64,000 nt of DNA from Granulicella sibirica (GCF_004115155.1 NZ_RDSM01000001.1:1736001-1800000); one strand, 5' to 3'. Positions 35,542-45,902 are shown, counted from the first letter of the stretch. Made by a program: numbers and translations. Notes: a model not told the origin generated them from the sequence alone.

Positions 35542-37203
35542 CTAGGCCGAAACGATTGAGGAGGCTGTGGTGGCAAGCTTCGCAGCCTTGACGCGCTCGC
35601 TGATCAGCTTGACCGCACGCAGGGAGCTGAGCGTGGCGCCCTCCTGCCAGGCGACGATGTGGCTGACGTGGCATCCGGCAAAGAAGATCGGGCCATCGGG
35701 CTGAATGAGGGTTTCGTAGCCTGGGCTTACTGGGCGCGGAGCGGTTGGGTCGGACGGGCCGCCGGCGCGCGCGCCGCGGCCTGGCCCGTCCCCTGCTGGC
35801 GGGCCATAGGAGCGGATCCACGAGCCTTCGTTGTATGGAATCCGCTGCCAGCCGACATAGATGGGCTTCTCGAGTTCCTTGCCGTGGCCCGGATGCAGGC
35901 GCTCGATCGACTTACGCGACTCTTCGAATTTCTCCGGAATCGTGAGCTTGCCGAAAGGAGACGAGGTCTCGTCGGTATAGCCCGAAACAACGACACCGCG
36001 TTCGGAGAAGATCTTCGCCGAGGGAAACCAGATGGGACTACAACCTACGTTGACGAACTCGAGGCCGCCATAGATGTTGTAGTCCTGCTCCCAGAAACGG
36101 CGCGATTCCCACGCGACTTTGTAGGCGTTGGCGTAAACGCTCTCCTCGATGACCTTCTTGTAAGGCGCGGAGAAGTCGTTCGGCGTCTTCTTGAGGATCG
36201 TGAGGGGCATGGCGCAGATGCAATAGTCGGCCTCAATCTGCTTCGCCGAACCGCCCTGCATGTAACCGATCTTGACACCCTTCGCGGTCTTCCGAATCTC
36301 ACTTACCGGCGAGCTGTATTGAACGATATCTCCGAGTGACTTGGCGAAGGCATACGGGATGCGATCCATGCCACCCAGCGGCTGGAACATGGTGGCCTGC
36401 ATGTCGAACTGCTCCTCGAACAGCATGCCCTGCCAGAAGCTCTCGTCGAGCAGCGTGTGCATGTCGATGGGCTTTGAGAGTACGCCCGTCTGGTCTCCCG
36501 CGCCCGCCGTCTCAAGATAGCCGGAGCGGTCCGAACCGTTGTACTTGCCAGCCTGGTCGAGCGGTCCGTACAGACGCAGGAACGCGAGCATGCGGTCCTT
36601 ATCGTCCTTCGACATCTCGGAGTCGAGCGAGCCTCCACTCATGGCCTTCGACAACAGCTCCGAGACGTGACCACGGGTGTCATTGATGGCCTGGCGCTGC
36701 ACGACGGGCTTGCCGCCGTTGGCATTATCGTTCTGCAGAAAGCTGGAGCGAGTCGTGTTGACTTCCACCTCGAGCTGGACGCCGAGCTTTTTGCAATAAG
36801 CAAGGATATTGGGGTGGATGGATGGAAGGCGGGCTGGTCCGACGTTCTGGTAGTTCCCTTCGTCGAAGCTACAGGTCTGCGTTGTGCCGTCCACAAACTT
36901 GATCTTGTCGCCGCCGCGTACCGTCCAGTTGCGGCCACCGGGGCGCTCACGCGCTTCAAGCACGGTGACGGTGTAGCCCAGTTGCCGCATCTCATAGGCC
37001 GCCACGAGACCGGCGATGCCGCCGCCGAGGATCACCACCTTCACGCCCGCTCCCGAGCCCGGGGCCGCTCCGAGAGACTCGTGTGTCACCAGACCTTCAG
37101 CGCGCGCGGGCATAAGACCCAATCCCTGCATCGCTACAAACGCAGCGCTGTATCCGCCAGCCTGCCCTACGCGCATTAGAAAGTCGCGCCTGGAAAATTC
37201 CAT
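35542..37203 (-). CDS. Tat-exported flavin monoamine/amino acid oxidase
   Basis: The ATG at 37203 (GAGGTG upstream) gives 553 residues beginning M-E-F-S-R-R-D-F-L-M, a clear Tat leader ending near A-R-A (about 34). The FAD-binding Rossmann motif V-V-I-L-G-G-G-I-A-G-L-V-A-A (about 55-68), E-A-R-E-R-P-G-G-R (about 83-91) and the C-terminal F-F-A-G-C-H-V-S-H segment define the flavin amine oxidase family. It oxidises an amine or amino acid to an imine, making H2O2. The RidA gene directly downstream would hydrolyse the imine. A low-complexity insert (G-P-G-R-G-A-R-A) lies before the end. Confidence 0.88.
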   Translation of the reverse strand: MEFSRRDFLMRVGQAGGYSAAFVAMQGLGLMPARAEGLVTHESLGAAPGSGAGVKVVILGGGIAGLVAAYEMRQLGYTVTVLEARERPGGRNWTVRGGDKIKFVDGTTQTCSFDEGNYQNVGPARLPSIHPNILAYCKKLGVQLEVEVNTTRSSFLQNDNANGGKPVVQRQAINDTRGHVSELLSKAMSGGSLDSEMSKDDKDRMLAFLRLYGPLDQAGKYNGSDRSGYLETAGAGDQTGVLSKPIDMHTLLDESFWQGMLFEEQFDMQATMFQPLGGMDRIPYAFAKSLGDIVQYSSPVSEIRKTAKGVKIGYMQGGSAKQIEADYCICAMPLTILKKTPNDFSAPYKKVIEESVYANAYKVAWESRRFWEQDYNIYGGLEFVNVGCSPIWFPSAKIFSERGVVVSGYTDETSSPFGKLTIPEKFEESRKSIERLHPGHGKELEKPIYVGWQRIPYNEGSWIRSYGPPAGDGPGRGARAGGPSDPTAPRPVSPGYETLIQPDGPIFFAGCHVSHIVAWQEGATLSSLRAVKLISERVKAAKLATTASSIVSA

Positions 37204-37496
37204 GAAACACCTCATCAATCAGAATCGGAATGCGTTGCTTGCTGCGAGAGACTCGTGCGGGAGGAAGACGAAGTTATCCTTCCGCACGACGTGGAGAAGC
37301 ATGCTCGGGTAGCTCAGGAATAAGGCAAACGATGGTGAAGTCCGGGAGGTAGAGGGCGTGGAAAAGCTCAGATGCCCTTCAAATAAACGGGATCTGCGCA
37401 GGTTTTTTCTAAGGTTGTTACCCGACTGTAACCTATTTCCGCTGGGATCTCCACGTTTTTCCAGAGGCCGGCAACAGATGCTCGCAGGGAAAGGAC

Positions 37497-38048
37497 TTAG
37501 TCCGTTGAAGCCGGTTCCGGGAAAGTTGGGAGGTCGAAGAGATCGTCCATATCGCGAACAGGCGAAGGGGCTAACGTGAGTTGCGGACGGGTAGAACGCA
37601 TCGGGCGAATCGATCGCACTTGTCCTCCGCTCGGGACCGTTGCAGGGCGCGATAGAAGGGCGTGAAGATCCTGTAGCTCTTTACGGATCCGGTTCCATTT
37701 GCGCAGGTCGGTGTTCGCGGGCGAGGGTGAAGCTTCGATCGCAAGCGCGAGCTGTGGTTCTTTGCCTTGCTGTTCCGACTTGAAGACCTGGCGTGCACCG
37801 GGGATGGTGTAGCCCTCGTCGTAGAGCAGGCGCTTGATGCGGAGAGCCATCTCGACGTCGCGCCGACGGTAGAGACGTTGGCCGGTGCCGCCCTTATTTG
37901 GTTTGAGCTGGGGAAACTCGGTCTCCCAGAAGCGAAGGACGTAGGCGGGCACCTGGCAGAGCTTGGCGACGTCGCCGATGCGGAAGTAGAGCTTATCCGG
38001 AATCTCGGCGCTCGAAGGTACTCGGCGGATTGGCTCGTTCTGGGCCAT
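37497..38048 (-). CDS. MerR-family transcriptional regulator
   Basis: The ATG at 38048 gives 183 residues. A MerR winged helix occupies about 17-95: [21 protein letters not shown], then the wing [29 protein letters not shown]. The C-terminal part is basic and probably disordered, with no cysteine cluster, so metals are not likely inducers. Members of this type near house-keeping genes are often annotated only as MerR; target unknown. Confidence 0.85.
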   Translation of the reverse strand: MAQNEPIRRVPSSAEIPDKLYFRIGDVAKLCQVPAYVLRFWETEFPQLKPNKGGTGQRLYRRRDVEMALRIKRLLYDEGYTIPGARQVFKSEQQGKEPQLALAIEASPSPANTDLRKWNRIRKELQDLHALLSRPATVPSGGQVRSIRPMRSTRPQLTLAPSPVRDMDDLFDLPTFPEPASTD

Positions 38049-38190
38049 GAATGTCCGGCCGCCGTGCAGGTCGAGCGGCTTGAGCGTAAGTATAGGACAA
38101 CATTGGGGGGGATTCGCGGTTTTTTGTCGCTGGACGCGTAGTCGATACGGGTCGAGCGGATGTGGCATCCAAGGAGTCCAGGAGAACGAT

Positions 38191-38385
38191 ATGCCACAGA
38201 GTACACACGATCGCGTTGCAGAACTCCATAATCTGGCTGCACATGCCCATTCCGCGGCCGCTACGGCGCATGGAAAGGGCGAGTATCTGAGTGCGCACGA
38301 GTTGACCAAACAAGCGCATGAGCACTCGTTGAATGCACACAAACATTCAGAAGAATTGGCCAGGGAGAAGGCCGAAAAGGGCTGA
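38191..38385 (+). CDS. Small His/Ala-rich helical protein (64 aa)
   Basis: The ATG follows AAGGAG and AGGAG sites. The product is a single amphipathic helix with many His and Ala ([15 protein letters not shown]) and a charged Lys/Glu end; no signal peptide. Similar short proteins are widespread in soil bacteria without known function. The histidines could bind metal ions, but this is a guess. Confidence 0.6.
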   Translation: MPQSTHDRVAELHNLAAHAHSAAATAHGKGEYLSAHELTKQAHEHSLNAHKHSEELAREKAEKG

Positions 38386-38427
38386 TTCCGCTGGTCAGCT
38401 ACTGGGCCGTTGTATGGATAGAACGGT

Positions 38428-40275
38428 TTAGTGGTGCCGTACTTGCGGCGGAGCGTCGCCGATCGTGACCTCGACAGGCACGGAGGCGGCGCTCTCGCCG
38501 TTTGCGTTGTCGGTGGAGACTGTGTACTGCTGGGAGCCAAGCTCGGCGATGATGCCCGAGTAGATGGGGGTGGTGAGGCCACCGGCTAGCCTGAGGGTCT
38601 TGCCTTCTCGAATGCTTCGGACGGTGTAGGTGTGCGCTCCGGGAACGGGAAGCCACGTGAGCGCGACCGCGCCGCCCACTACGGTGGTCTTGAGGCCGGT
38701 GGGAGCGGCGGGCGGTAAGCCCGCTGGGAGCAGGCCGTACACGCAGAACTGGCCGGTGCCGATGTTCCTCGTGCCAAAGCTGGCGAGGTAGACCTTGCCG
38801 TTGGCGATGGTAGGCGGGGCCATCTTGGAGTACTCGCCGCAGTCATCGCGGGCGGGATTCTGGAGTGAGTTCCAGAGTTCGTGGGTGACGTCGTCGGCGT
38901 CGTAGGCGTGGAGGATGCCAGGGCGGGACTCGTGCCAGGAGTCCCCGGTGGCGTGAATGGCGGCCCAGAGGATGCCGTCGTGGCCGTTATTCGCGGAAAG
39001 CGAGAGCATGGCTCCGGGATGACCTTCGTTGACCTCGGGCCGCGTCATGACTGGAGTCTCGTCGATCTTGTTGCCGCCGACGTGGTAGACGCGGGCCTTA
39101 TCGCGCTGGCCCCAGACATAGAGGAGTCCGCCGCGCTTTGCGCTCTCCCAGAAGACGAGGCTGTGGAGATGCGACGCCGTGGCCTGGAAGTGCTGGATGG
39201 CGTGCTCGTCGCCGAGATGGCCGAGACGATCGGCGTCGACGGCGTAGAGGACGCCCTCCTTTCCTCCCCCGGCGATCATGCGGGTCCCGGGAATGAGGGT
39301 CGGGCCGGAAGAGCCAAGGTCGGCGTCGATCTGGTCGAGCTTGACATGGTTGGTGGGAGTAAACCAGTCGAGGAGCTTCAAGTGCGCGTCGAGTTTAAGG
39401 AAGCTTTCGCTGAAGTTCTGGACGCCGTCCCAGTCTCCGTTCGCCGTGACGACGTAGATGTTTCCGGCGGCGTCGACGGCGGGAGCCTGGCCGGACTGCC
39501 AGATGGTCGCGCCCTGCCCTGTGGGTGAGGTGTTGAGCACGGCGGTCTGTTGCAGCGTGCGGGCGTCGTAGCCCAGGAGATAGCCGTGGTACGGCAGCTT
39601 GTCACAGTGCGAGGCGTAGCCGACGTAGATCATGCCATTCGCGAGCGTGAGAGCTGGACGCTGGCTCTGCTGGAGGGGGTCGAAGCCGGGAGCGGTGATG
39701 GTGGTTGGGCTTTCGGGCAGGTCGGCGCCGGTGGCGAGGTCGAGGGCGTGAAGGCGTTGCTGATATCCGCCTCCGGTGCGGGTGAGGGCCACTACGTAGA
39801 GGGCGTCGTGGGGTGCGCCATCGCGCTTGAGCCAGAGGACGGGCGCGCCAAGGATGCCCATCTTTCCATTGATGTCGAAGCAGCCGAAGTCGGCGTCGTG
39901 GAGGTTGGCGGGAGTTCCGAAGTTCACGTGCCAGACAGGTGCCGTGGCGGCGGGGTCGTTGGCGTCGAAGGCGTAGACGCTGTTGTTGACGGTGGTGAGG
40001 AAGACGAGGTCGTGAGTTCCGCCATCGATCGAGATATTTGTCGCAAGGAGAGGCTGGGCGTAGATCTGGTCGTCGAGGACGTGCTTGAAGAGGAGGCCGA
40101 AGTCCTTCTGGTTGACGTTCTTCAGGTTGAGAACGGTCTCGTGAAGGTTGGCGCCGGTGCGGCCGGGATCGTTGTGCTGGGTGAGGACGTCGACCTGGGC
40201 GAAGGCGGCGAGGGAGGACAGCAGGACGGCGACAGCGACGTACATCCAGGGTTGCCGGGTGCTTCGAATGCTCAA
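38428..40275 (-). CDS. Secreted PQQ-like beta-propeller with fibronectin III-like end
   Basis: The start is a TTG at 40275 with GGAG eight bases upstream, giving 615 residues and a signal peptide (about 1-27, A-A-F-A-Q). Repeated blades ([35 protein letters not shown]) resemble PQQ/WD40-type quinoprotein propellers without visible catalytic calcium ligands, so it is likely a binding rather than oxidising protein. Residues from about 525 ([10 protein letters not shown]...V-A-L-T-W) form a fibronectin type III-like domain. It follows the secreted 376-aa protein gene by 65 bp on the same strand. Confidence 0.75.
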   Translation of the reverse strand: MSIRSTRQPWMYVAVAVLLSSLAAFAQVDVLTQHNDPGRTGANLHETVLNLKNVNQKDFGLLFKHVLDDQIYAQPLLATNISIDGGTHDLVFLTTVNNSVYAFDANDPAATAPVWHVNFGTPANLHDADFGCFDINGKMGILGAPVLWLKRDGAPHDALYVVALTRTGGGYQQRLHALDLATGADLPESPTTITAPGFDPLQQSQRPALTLANGMIYVGYASHCDKLPYHGYLLGYDARTLQQTAVLNTSPTGQGATIWQSGQAPAVDAAGNIYVVTANGDWDGVQNFSESFLKLDAHLKLLDWFTPTNHVKLDQIDADLGSSGPTLIPGTRMIAGGGKEGVLYAVDADRLGHLGDEHAIQHFQATASHLHSLVFWESAKRGGLLYVWGQRDKARVYHVGGNKIDETPVMTRPEVNEGHPGAMLSLSANNGHDGILWAAIHATGDSWHESRPGILHAYDADDVTHELWNSLQNPARDDCGEYSKMAPPTIANGKVYLASFGTRNIGTGQFCVYGLLPAGLPPAAPTGLKTTVVGGAVALTWLPVPGAHTYTVRSIREGKTLRLAGGLTTPIYSGIIAELGSQQYTVSTDNANGESAASVPVEVTIGDAPPQVRHH

Positions 40276-40340
40276 TTGACGGCTCCAGTACAGCGCATGT
40301 GCGGCTTTGCCCGTTCGAACCCAGAGTACAGGGAAGGTTG

Positions 40341-41471
40341 CTATCTGCGGGGGGCAGTCGCGACGACGAGTTCGGTAGCGTCGGATGGAGTGGCCGGGTT
40401 GGCGATGGCATCGAAGAAGATGGCGGAGAGAGTTGTGGTGGAAGCGCAGGTCACGTCTCCGACACCAGGATGGGCGAAGACAAACTCGCGGAGCAGAAGG
40501 CCGTTGTAGGAGTTCATCTCGAAGAGCCGTCTTGCCGGGGTGGTGGATGCTCCGGGCGAGGCCTCCCGGGGTTGGGCGCGCAGAACGAGAGGGTATCCGG
40601 CACCGGAGACGAGGACATCGTGGAGGACGAAGCCGGGAGGCAGGGCGATGGGGATGGAACGATCTTCGCCCATAGCGCTGAGGACGCGGACGGAGCGGGC
40701 GGTGCCGGGGTATGTGAGGAGAACCTGCTGACCGTAGGGGACAAACGCGGCACGCTGGAGAGAACCGAGCGTTACGTGGTTGGGCGCGGCCTCGGCCTCC
40801 TTCGCAGAGCCGAAGGTGGTGTACGGGGCGGCGTGCTGATGCTCGTCGAAGTCGACAAAGCGGCGCACGGTGCCGTCTTCCTTGACGAGCGCGAGGAGTG
40901 GGAGGAGGTTGATCTCGTCCCAACCGAGGACAAGGAAGTCACCCGTACCGAAGAGAGCGACCTTGACGGGCTTGAACTTAAGGTCAAGGGTGAGGAGTTT
41001 GGGGCTGGTGCCGTCCGGGTCGGAGAGAGAGAGAAAGTAGCCAGTTTCTCGGACTGCACTGGGGTCGTTGTGGTCGTTACGCCGGATCCCTTCGAGAAGG
41101 GTTACGAGGGTGTGGTCCGCCGCGAAGAAGTCTCGGACGGAAAGGTTGATAAAGTCCAGGGGAAGCTCACGGCGGATAGGCAGTCCCTCGCCGCTTGAGG
41201 TGACGCGGTAGAGGTCGGGGATGGTGGTGGCATCCGGGCCTGGGATTTCATTGAGAAAGGTGGTGCCGTCTTCGGAGCAGTGGGCGATGAGGCGGGTGGC
41301 CGGGGTGGGAACGCCAAGGATGGGTTTCCGATCCGAGAAGTAAACGGCCTGCTGACGCCATGAGGTGTCCGCGTGAGGCTTTCGAGCGGTCGAGGCGGCG
41401 TGTGGAACCTGCGCACGGACGACAGAGGCGAGACAAAAGAGAGCGAGCGGCAGGACATTCGAGAGGGTCAT
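40341..41471 (-). CDS. Secreted protein of unknown function (376 aa)
   Basis: A signal peptide (about 1-20, ending V-V-R-A-Q) leads a soluble protein with many short strand-like segments, suggesting a beta-propeller or beta-sandwich (for example A-L-F-G-T-G-D-F-L-V-L-G and G-F-V-L-H-D-V-L-V-S-G). I do not recognise a family. It is the first gene of a likely two-gene transcript with the propeller protein and probably works with it at or outside the cell envelope. Confidence 0.6.
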   Translation of the reverse strand: MTLSNVLPLALFCLASVVRAQVPHAASTARKPHADTSWRQQAVYFSDRKPILGVPTPATRLIAHCSEDGTTFLNEIPGPDATTIPDLYRVTSSGEGLPIRRELPLDFINLSVRDFFAADHTLVTLLEGIRRNDHNDPSAVRETGYFLSLSDPDGTSPKLLTLDLKFKPVKVALFGTGDFLVLGWDEINLLPLLALVKEDGTVRRFVDFDEHQHAAPYTTFGSAKEAEAAPNHVTLGSLQRAAFVPYGQQVLLTYPGTARSVRVLSAMGEDRSIPIALPPGFVLHDVLVSGAGYPLVLRAQPREASPGASTTPARRLFEMNSYNGLLLREFVFAHPGVGDVTCASTTTLSAIFFDAIANPATPSDATELVVATAPRR

Positions 41472-41620
41472 CGTGCTCCGTGGAGAGGCGGTGGCATTGA
41501 TAGGACGCGAATCCGAGGGAAAAGGCGCGGAGGGGGTTCCGGTGACGGCACGGAACTTATATCGTTATGGGGCGTATCTTCGGGGGATGTTGAGCCGTCG
41601 AGGACGGTCGGAGGTTTTTC

Positions 41621-42250
41621 ATGGAGCGGATGATGAGCATGCGTTCTGGTGTGGTGGCTGCTGGACTGCTGGGTGCTCTGGTCCTGGCTGGGTGCAATGT
41701 GCGTTCGAAAAAAGAGGGGACCGGGGAGAACGTAAAGGTCGCCACGCCGTTCGGGGGGATGCAGGTAAAGACGGATGAGGCCGCGGTGTCGGATGGGCTT
41801 GGGCTCCCGGTGTACCCGGGCGCGACGGTGCTGAAGAAAAAAGATAATGGCAAGGACGACGATGCCGCCGACGTGAACATGAGCTTCGGCGCGTTCAAGA
41901 TGCGCATCAAGGCGATGAGCTATCACAGTGACGATGCTCCGGAGAAGGTCGCGGAGTTCTACAAGCCAGCGCTGGCGAAGTATGGGGACGTGATCGAGTG
42001 TCAGCACAACAAGGCGGTTGGGACGCCGGTGAAGACCTCGCAAGGGCTGACCTGCGACAACAACAAGAGCAACCACATCACGGTGACTGAGGCGGGATCG
42101 GGTGAATTGGAGTACAAGACAGGGTCGCAGCAGCACCAGCACATCGTCGCGCTTGAAAAAGATGGAGGCGGGACGAAGATCGGGCTGGTGGCGCTGGATC
42201 TGCCGGGGCATCTGTCGTTTGGGGACGATTCGGACGGAGACAAGCAGTAG
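41621..42250 (+). CDS. Lipoprotein of unknown function
   Basis: The ATG has GGAGG upstream. The 209-residue product has a lipoprotein signal (L-V-L-A-G-C, Cys at about 25), a Lys/Glu-rich linker, and a globular part with L-P-V-Y-P-G-A-T-V-L and A-E-F-Y-K-P-A-L-A-K-Y-G, a pattern common in acidobacterial lipoproteins annotated only as hypothetical. It is likely anchored in the envelope. Two cysteines in the mature part may form a disulfide. Confidence 0.7.
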   Translation: MERMMSMRSGVVAAGLLGALVLAGCNVRSKKEGTGENVKVATPFGGMQVKTDEAAVSDGLGLPVYPGATVLKKKDNGKDDDAADVNMSFGAFKMRIKAMSYHSDDAPEKVAEFYKPALAKYGDVIECQHNKAVGTPVKTSQGLTCDNNKSNHITVTEAGSGELEYKTGSQQHQHIVALEKDGGGTKIGLVALDLPGHLSFGDDSDGDKQ

Positions 42251-42296
42251 GGCGGCCCATACCTCGCGGGCAGTGGGGTGGTAGCCTCAAAGAGGT

Positions 42297-42995
42297 ATGC
42301 GCGGATTGTGTCATCGATGCGGCGGGGATCTGGTGGGGAGTGCGGGTGAGTCGACGTTCTGCCCGCATTGCGGGGCTCCGCAGCTTCGGGTTCTTGAAGA
42401 GAACGTTGTCGTAGCAAGAATCGAAGCCTCCGATGGACGGGCCAGCACGGGTGCGCTGCCTCCTCCACATCCTGGGCGGGTTCGATGGGGGACCGTGACG
42501 GTCCTGGCGGCTGGGGTTTCAGCCGTGGCGGCGGTTTTGATGGTTGGAGTGATGTGGCTTCCGGTGGCGTTTCCGCTGGCATGGCTGTGGACGGTCTGCG
42601 GTGCGGTGGTGGTGCTGGCGATCTACCAGAGACGGCATCCGGAGACCCTGATCACTGCGGGTACCGGTGCCCGGGTGGGGCTGGTGTATGGGCTGATGGC
42701 GGTGACGTCGCTTGCGGCGGTGATTGCAATTGGCGGCCTGGTGGCTCGCTTTGGGCTGCATGCGATGGGGTCGATCGACCTCTGGCTGACGAATGCGATG
42801 CAGCAGGCGGTCGTCCAGCAGAAAGACAGCGGCGTGCAGATCACCGAGGAGCAGTTGAAGATGTTTTACTCGGCCGAGATGCGGGCTGGGATGGCGCTGT
42901 TTCTGCTCGCGGTTTCGGGGACATTTCTTGTGGGATTTTCGGCGCTTGGCGGGGCCATTGGCGGAATGCTGCGGATGCGGCGTACCCGAGCGTGA
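42297..42995 (+). CDS. Zinc-ribbon membrane protein
   Basis: The 232-residue protein has an N-terminal zinc ribbon (C-H-R-C at 5-8 and C-P-H-C at about 22-25), a linker, and four hydrophobic helices (about 65-87, 90-108, 120-148 and 200-228). Its position, 47 bp before pyrR on the same strand, suggests a shared transcript, but no functional link is known. Family not recognised. Confidence 0.65.
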   Translation: MRGLCHRCGGDLVGSAGESTFCPHCGAPQLRVLEENVVVARIEASDGRASTGALPPPHPGRVRWGTVTVLAAGVSAVAAVLMVGVMWLPVAFPLAWLWTVCGAVVVLAIYQRRHPETLITAGTGARVGLVYGLMAVTSLAAVIAIGGLVARFGLHAMGSIDLWLTNAMQQAVVQQKDSGVQITEEQLKMFYSAEMRAGMALFLLAVSGTFLVGFSALGGAIGGMLRMRRTRA

Positions 42996-43042
42996 TGGAG
43001 CCTGAGGGCTTCTTCAACTGATATGATCTGGGGCAATTCGAT

Positions 43043-43648
43043 ATGACAGATGACACGGTAAAGACGAAGGCTGGTGAGGAAAGCGCGGCGAAGCCCAAGC
43101 CGAAGCTGCGCGAGAAGGGCCGGTTGATGTCGGCCTCGGAGATCGAGCGCACGCTGGTGAGGCTGGCGCATGAGATCGTCGAGCGGAACAATGGCGGCCA
43201 GAATCTCGGACTCGTCGGGATCAAGCGACGCGGCGTTCCGCTGGCGGAGCGGCTGGCGAAGCTGATCAGCAAGATTGAGAAGCATCCGATCGATACCGGC
43301 GTGCTGGATATCAGCTTCTATCGCGACGACCTATCGACGCGGGATGTGCGGCCGGTGGTGACGCCGGGAGCGATCGGGTTCGATGTGAACGGGCGGGACA
43401 TCGTCCTGATGGATGACGTGCTGTATACCGGGCGGACGATCCGCGCGGCGCTCGATGCGCTGTTCGCGCATGGACGTCCGAAGAGCGTGCAGTTGCTTGT
43501 GCTGATCGACCGCGGGCACCGCGAGCTGCCGATCCAGGCGACGTTCGTGGGGCGCCTGATCCCGACGTCGTGGCGCGAGATCATCGAAGTGAAGCTGAAC
43601 GAGATCGACGGGCAGGAAGAAGTTCTGCTTGTCGAACTGGCCGACTAG
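43043..43648 (+). CDS. pyrR: PyrR bifunctional regulator / uracil phosphoribosyltransferase
   Basis: The 201-residue protein has a lysine-rich lead of about 30 residues and then the PyrR fold: L-V-G-I-K-R-R-G-V-P-L-A, I-S-F-Y-R-D-D, and the PRPP loop V-L-M-D-D-V-L-Y-T-G-R-T (about 131-142). Family members bind pyr mRNA when UMP is high and attenuate transcription, and they have weak UPRTase activity. The N-terminal extension is longer than in Bacillus. It overlaps pyrB by one base. I do not see a clear PyrR-binding anti-antiterminator upstream. Confidence 0.92.
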   Translation: MTDDTVKTKAGEESAAKPKPKLREKGRLMSASEIERTLVRLAHEIVERNNGGQNLGLVGIKRRGVPLAERLAKLISKIEKHPIDTGVLDISFYRDDLSTRDVRPVVTPGAIGFDVNGRDIVLMDDVLYTGRTIRAALDALFAHGRPKSVQLLVLIDRGHRELPIQATFVGRLIPTSWREIIEVKLNEIDGQEEVLLVELAD

Positions 43649-44589
43649 TGCGGTACGCTCCGGGTTCACTGCTGACGGTGGACGGGTTGCCCGCCATGGA
43701 GGTGGCGTCGATTCTGGCGCTGACCGACCGGTTGGAGACGATGGACCCGAAGGCCAAGTCAACCTTGCTTTCCGGGCGTCGTGTGGCGCTGCTGTTTTAC
43801 GAATCGAGCACGCGGACGCGAACGTCGTTCGAGCTGGCGGCGAAGTCGCTGGGCGCGACGACGACGCTGGTGAGCGATAAGAGCTCTTCGATCGAAAAAG
43901 GCGAGAGCCTCAAGGACACCGGGCTGACGCTGCGGGCGCTGGGGGCGGAGTGCATCATCCTGCGGCACAATGCGGGCGGGGCTCCGATGCTTCTGGCGCG
44001 GATGACCGGACTTCCGGTGCTGAATGCGGGAGATGGGATGCATCAGCACCCGTCGCAGGCGCTGTTGGACCTGCGGACGATGATTCGGCGGCTTGGTGTC
44101 GCGACGAGGGGTGGGCCGGGCGAATGGCTGCGCGGGCGGACGGTCGTGATTACCGGGGACATCCGGCACAGCCGCGTGGCGCGGTCGAACGCTATGCTCC
44201 TGCCTCGGCTTGGGGCGAAGGTCATTCTGTGCGGCCCGGAGGCCCTGCTGCCGGAGGAGGCGCGATGCCTCGATGTCGAGATCTCGCGGGACTTCGACCA
44301 GGCGCTCGACGGCGCGGATGTGGCAATGATGCTGCGGATTCAGCGGGAGAGGCTTGAGGGGTTGGAGATCGATCTGAACGAGTACAGTGCGCGCTACCAG
44401 ATGAATGCAGACCGACTGGCGCAGGGCAAACCGGGCCTTGTGGTGATGCATCCGGGGCCGATGATTCGCGGACTCGAGATTACGGGTGACGTGGCCGATG
44501 GACCGTCGTCGGCGATTGAAGAGCAGGTGGCGCATGGGCTTGCCGTCAGGGCTGCGCTGCTTGTGCGGGCGTTGGGGGTGTCGGCTTGA
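43648..44589 (+). CDS. pyrB: Aspartate carbamoyltransferase catalytic subunit
   Basis: The start is a GTG at 43648, its first base being the last base of the pyrR stop, which gives 313 residues, the normal length. Motifs: F-Y-E-S-S-T-R-T-R-T-S-F-E (carbamoyl-phosphate site), H-P-S-Q-A-L-L-D, and the aspartate-loop region (V-M-H-P-G-P-M-I-R-G). It catalyses carbamoyl phosphate + aspartate to carbamoyl aspartate in pyrimidine synthesis. No pyrI regulatory chain is nearby. Translational coupling to pyrR keeps their output in step. Confidence 0.95.
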   Translation: MRYAPGSLLTVDGLPAMEVASILALTDRLETMDPKAKSTLLSGRRVALLFYESSTRTRTSFELAAKSLGATTTLVSDKSSSIEKGESLKDTGLTLRALGAECIILRHNAGGAPMLLARMTGLPVLNAGDGMHQHPSQALLDLRTMIRRLGVATRGGPGEWLRGRTVVITGDIRHSRVARSNAMLLPRLGAKVILCGPEALLPEEARCLDVEISRDFDQALDGADVAMMLRIQRERLEGLEIDLNEYSARYQMNADRLAQGKPGLVVMHPGPMIRGLEITGDVADGPSSAIEEQVAHGLAVRAALLVRALGVSA

Positions 44590-45902
44590 GTTCTTTGGGG
44601 CAAGACATGCTTATCAAGGGTGGGACGGTCGTCGATCCGGCGAGTGGGGTGGATGGGCTCTTCGACGTGCTGGTGCGGGATGGGCGAGTTGCGGCGGTCG
44701 AAGGTCCGGGGGTGCTGGACCGGGTTGAGGTTAGCGAGACGTTCGATGCGACCGGAATGACGGTGGCTCCGGGATTTGTGGATGTCCACGTTCATCTGCG
44801 GGAACCGGGGCAGACGTATAAAGAGACGATTGCAACCGGGACTGCGGCGGCGGCGGCGGGTGGGTTTACGACCGTGGTCGCGATGCCTAACACGGTTCCG
44901 GTGAACGATTCGACGGCTTCACTTGCGTGGATGCTCGACCCGGAGCGGGGGGCTAAGGTTCATCTATATGCCATGCCGGCAGTGACACTCGGCAGCATGG
45001 GTGAGCACCTCACGGACTTCGAGTCGCTGGCGCGGGCCGGGGCGGTTGGATTTACCGATGATGGCAAGCCGGTGCTCGAGGATCACGTGATGCAGGCGGC
45101 GCTGTTGTGCGCAGGGCGGCTTGGGTTGCCGATCTCGCAGCATGCGGAAGATACGCGGCTCACCGGCGGATGTAGCATGAACGCGGGGACGGTGGCGTTC
45201 AAGCTTGGTCTGCGCGGGATGACGGTTGAGGCGGAGAGCCGGATCGTCGAGCGGGATATCCGGCTGGTGCGGGAGATTGCGAAGGTCGATGGCGTGCGGG
45301 CGCACCTGCATGTGCAGCATGTGTCGACGGCGAAGGCGCTTGAGGCGATCCGGCGGGCCAAGGAAGATGGGCTGCATGTAACGTGCGAGGCGGCTCCGCA
45401 TCACTTCACGCTGACGGATGAGGCGGTCGGAGACTTCGATACGCACGCCAAGATGAATCCTCCGCTGCGCGCCGAGAACGATCGGCAGGCGGTGATCGCC
45501 GGGCTTCTGGACGGCACGGTTGATTGCATTGCGACGGATCACGCTCCGCATGCGGCGCATGAAAAGGAAGTGGAGTTTGAACGGGCTCCGAACGGGATTA
45601 CCGGGCTGGAGACGGCGCTTGGGCTTGCGTTGAAGGTGCTTGGACGAGAGCATGGGATGCCGGTGCGGCGCGTCCTGGAGTTGATGAGCCAGAATCCGGC
45701 GGCGATCGTCAACCTGGCCGGGCGCGGGACGCTTGGTGTGGGTGCGGTGGCCGACGTTGTTGTGTTCGATGCAGGACGCGAGTGGACATTCGACGGGTCG
45801 AAGGCGCTGTCGAAGTCGCGCAATACGCCGTTTGATGAGGTTGCCATGATCGGGCGTGTGGTGGGTACGATTTGCGCGGGGCGGGTGGTTTACCGGGGTT
45901 AG
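44586..45902 (+). CDS. pyrC: Dihydroorotase
   Basis: The 438-residue protein (TTG at 44586 overlapping the pyrB stop; an ATG at 44607 is also possible) shows D-V-H-V-H-L-R-E-P-G (metal ligands), M-P-N-T, Q-H-A-E-D, H-V-Q-H-V-S-T and C-I-A-T-D-H-A-P-H. It closes carbamoyl aspartate to dihydroorotate. The type I length (about 430) and motifs fit an active zinc enzyme. The stop overlaps that of the convergent GAF gene by three bases. Confidence 0.95.
   Translation: MSSLGQDMLIKGGTVVDPASGVDGLFDVLVRDGRVAAVEGPGVLDRVEVSETFDATGMTVAPGFVDVHVHLREPGQTYKETIATGTAAAAAGGFTTVVAMPNTVPVNDSTASLAWMLDPERGAKVHLYAMPAVTLGSMGEHLTDFESLARAGAVGFTDDGKPVLEDHVMQAALLCAGRLGLPISQHAEDTRLTGGCSMNAGTVAFKLGLRGMTVEAESRIVERDIRLVREIAKVDGVRAHLHVQHVSTAKALEAIRRAKEDGLHVTCEAAPHHFTLTDEAVGDFDTHAKMNPPLRAENDRQAVIAGLLDGTVDCIATDHAPHAAHEKEVEFERAPNGITGLETALGLALKVLGREHGMPVRRVLELMSQNPAAIVNLAGRGTLGVGAVADVVVFDAGREWTFDGSKALSKSRNTPFDEVAMIGRVVGTICAGRVVYRG

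Noticed and set aside
40299..41198. 299-codon plus-strand frame rich in Gly/Glu/Val
   Set aside because: Antisense shadow of the secreted 376-aa protein, whose signal peptide and spacing are convincing.
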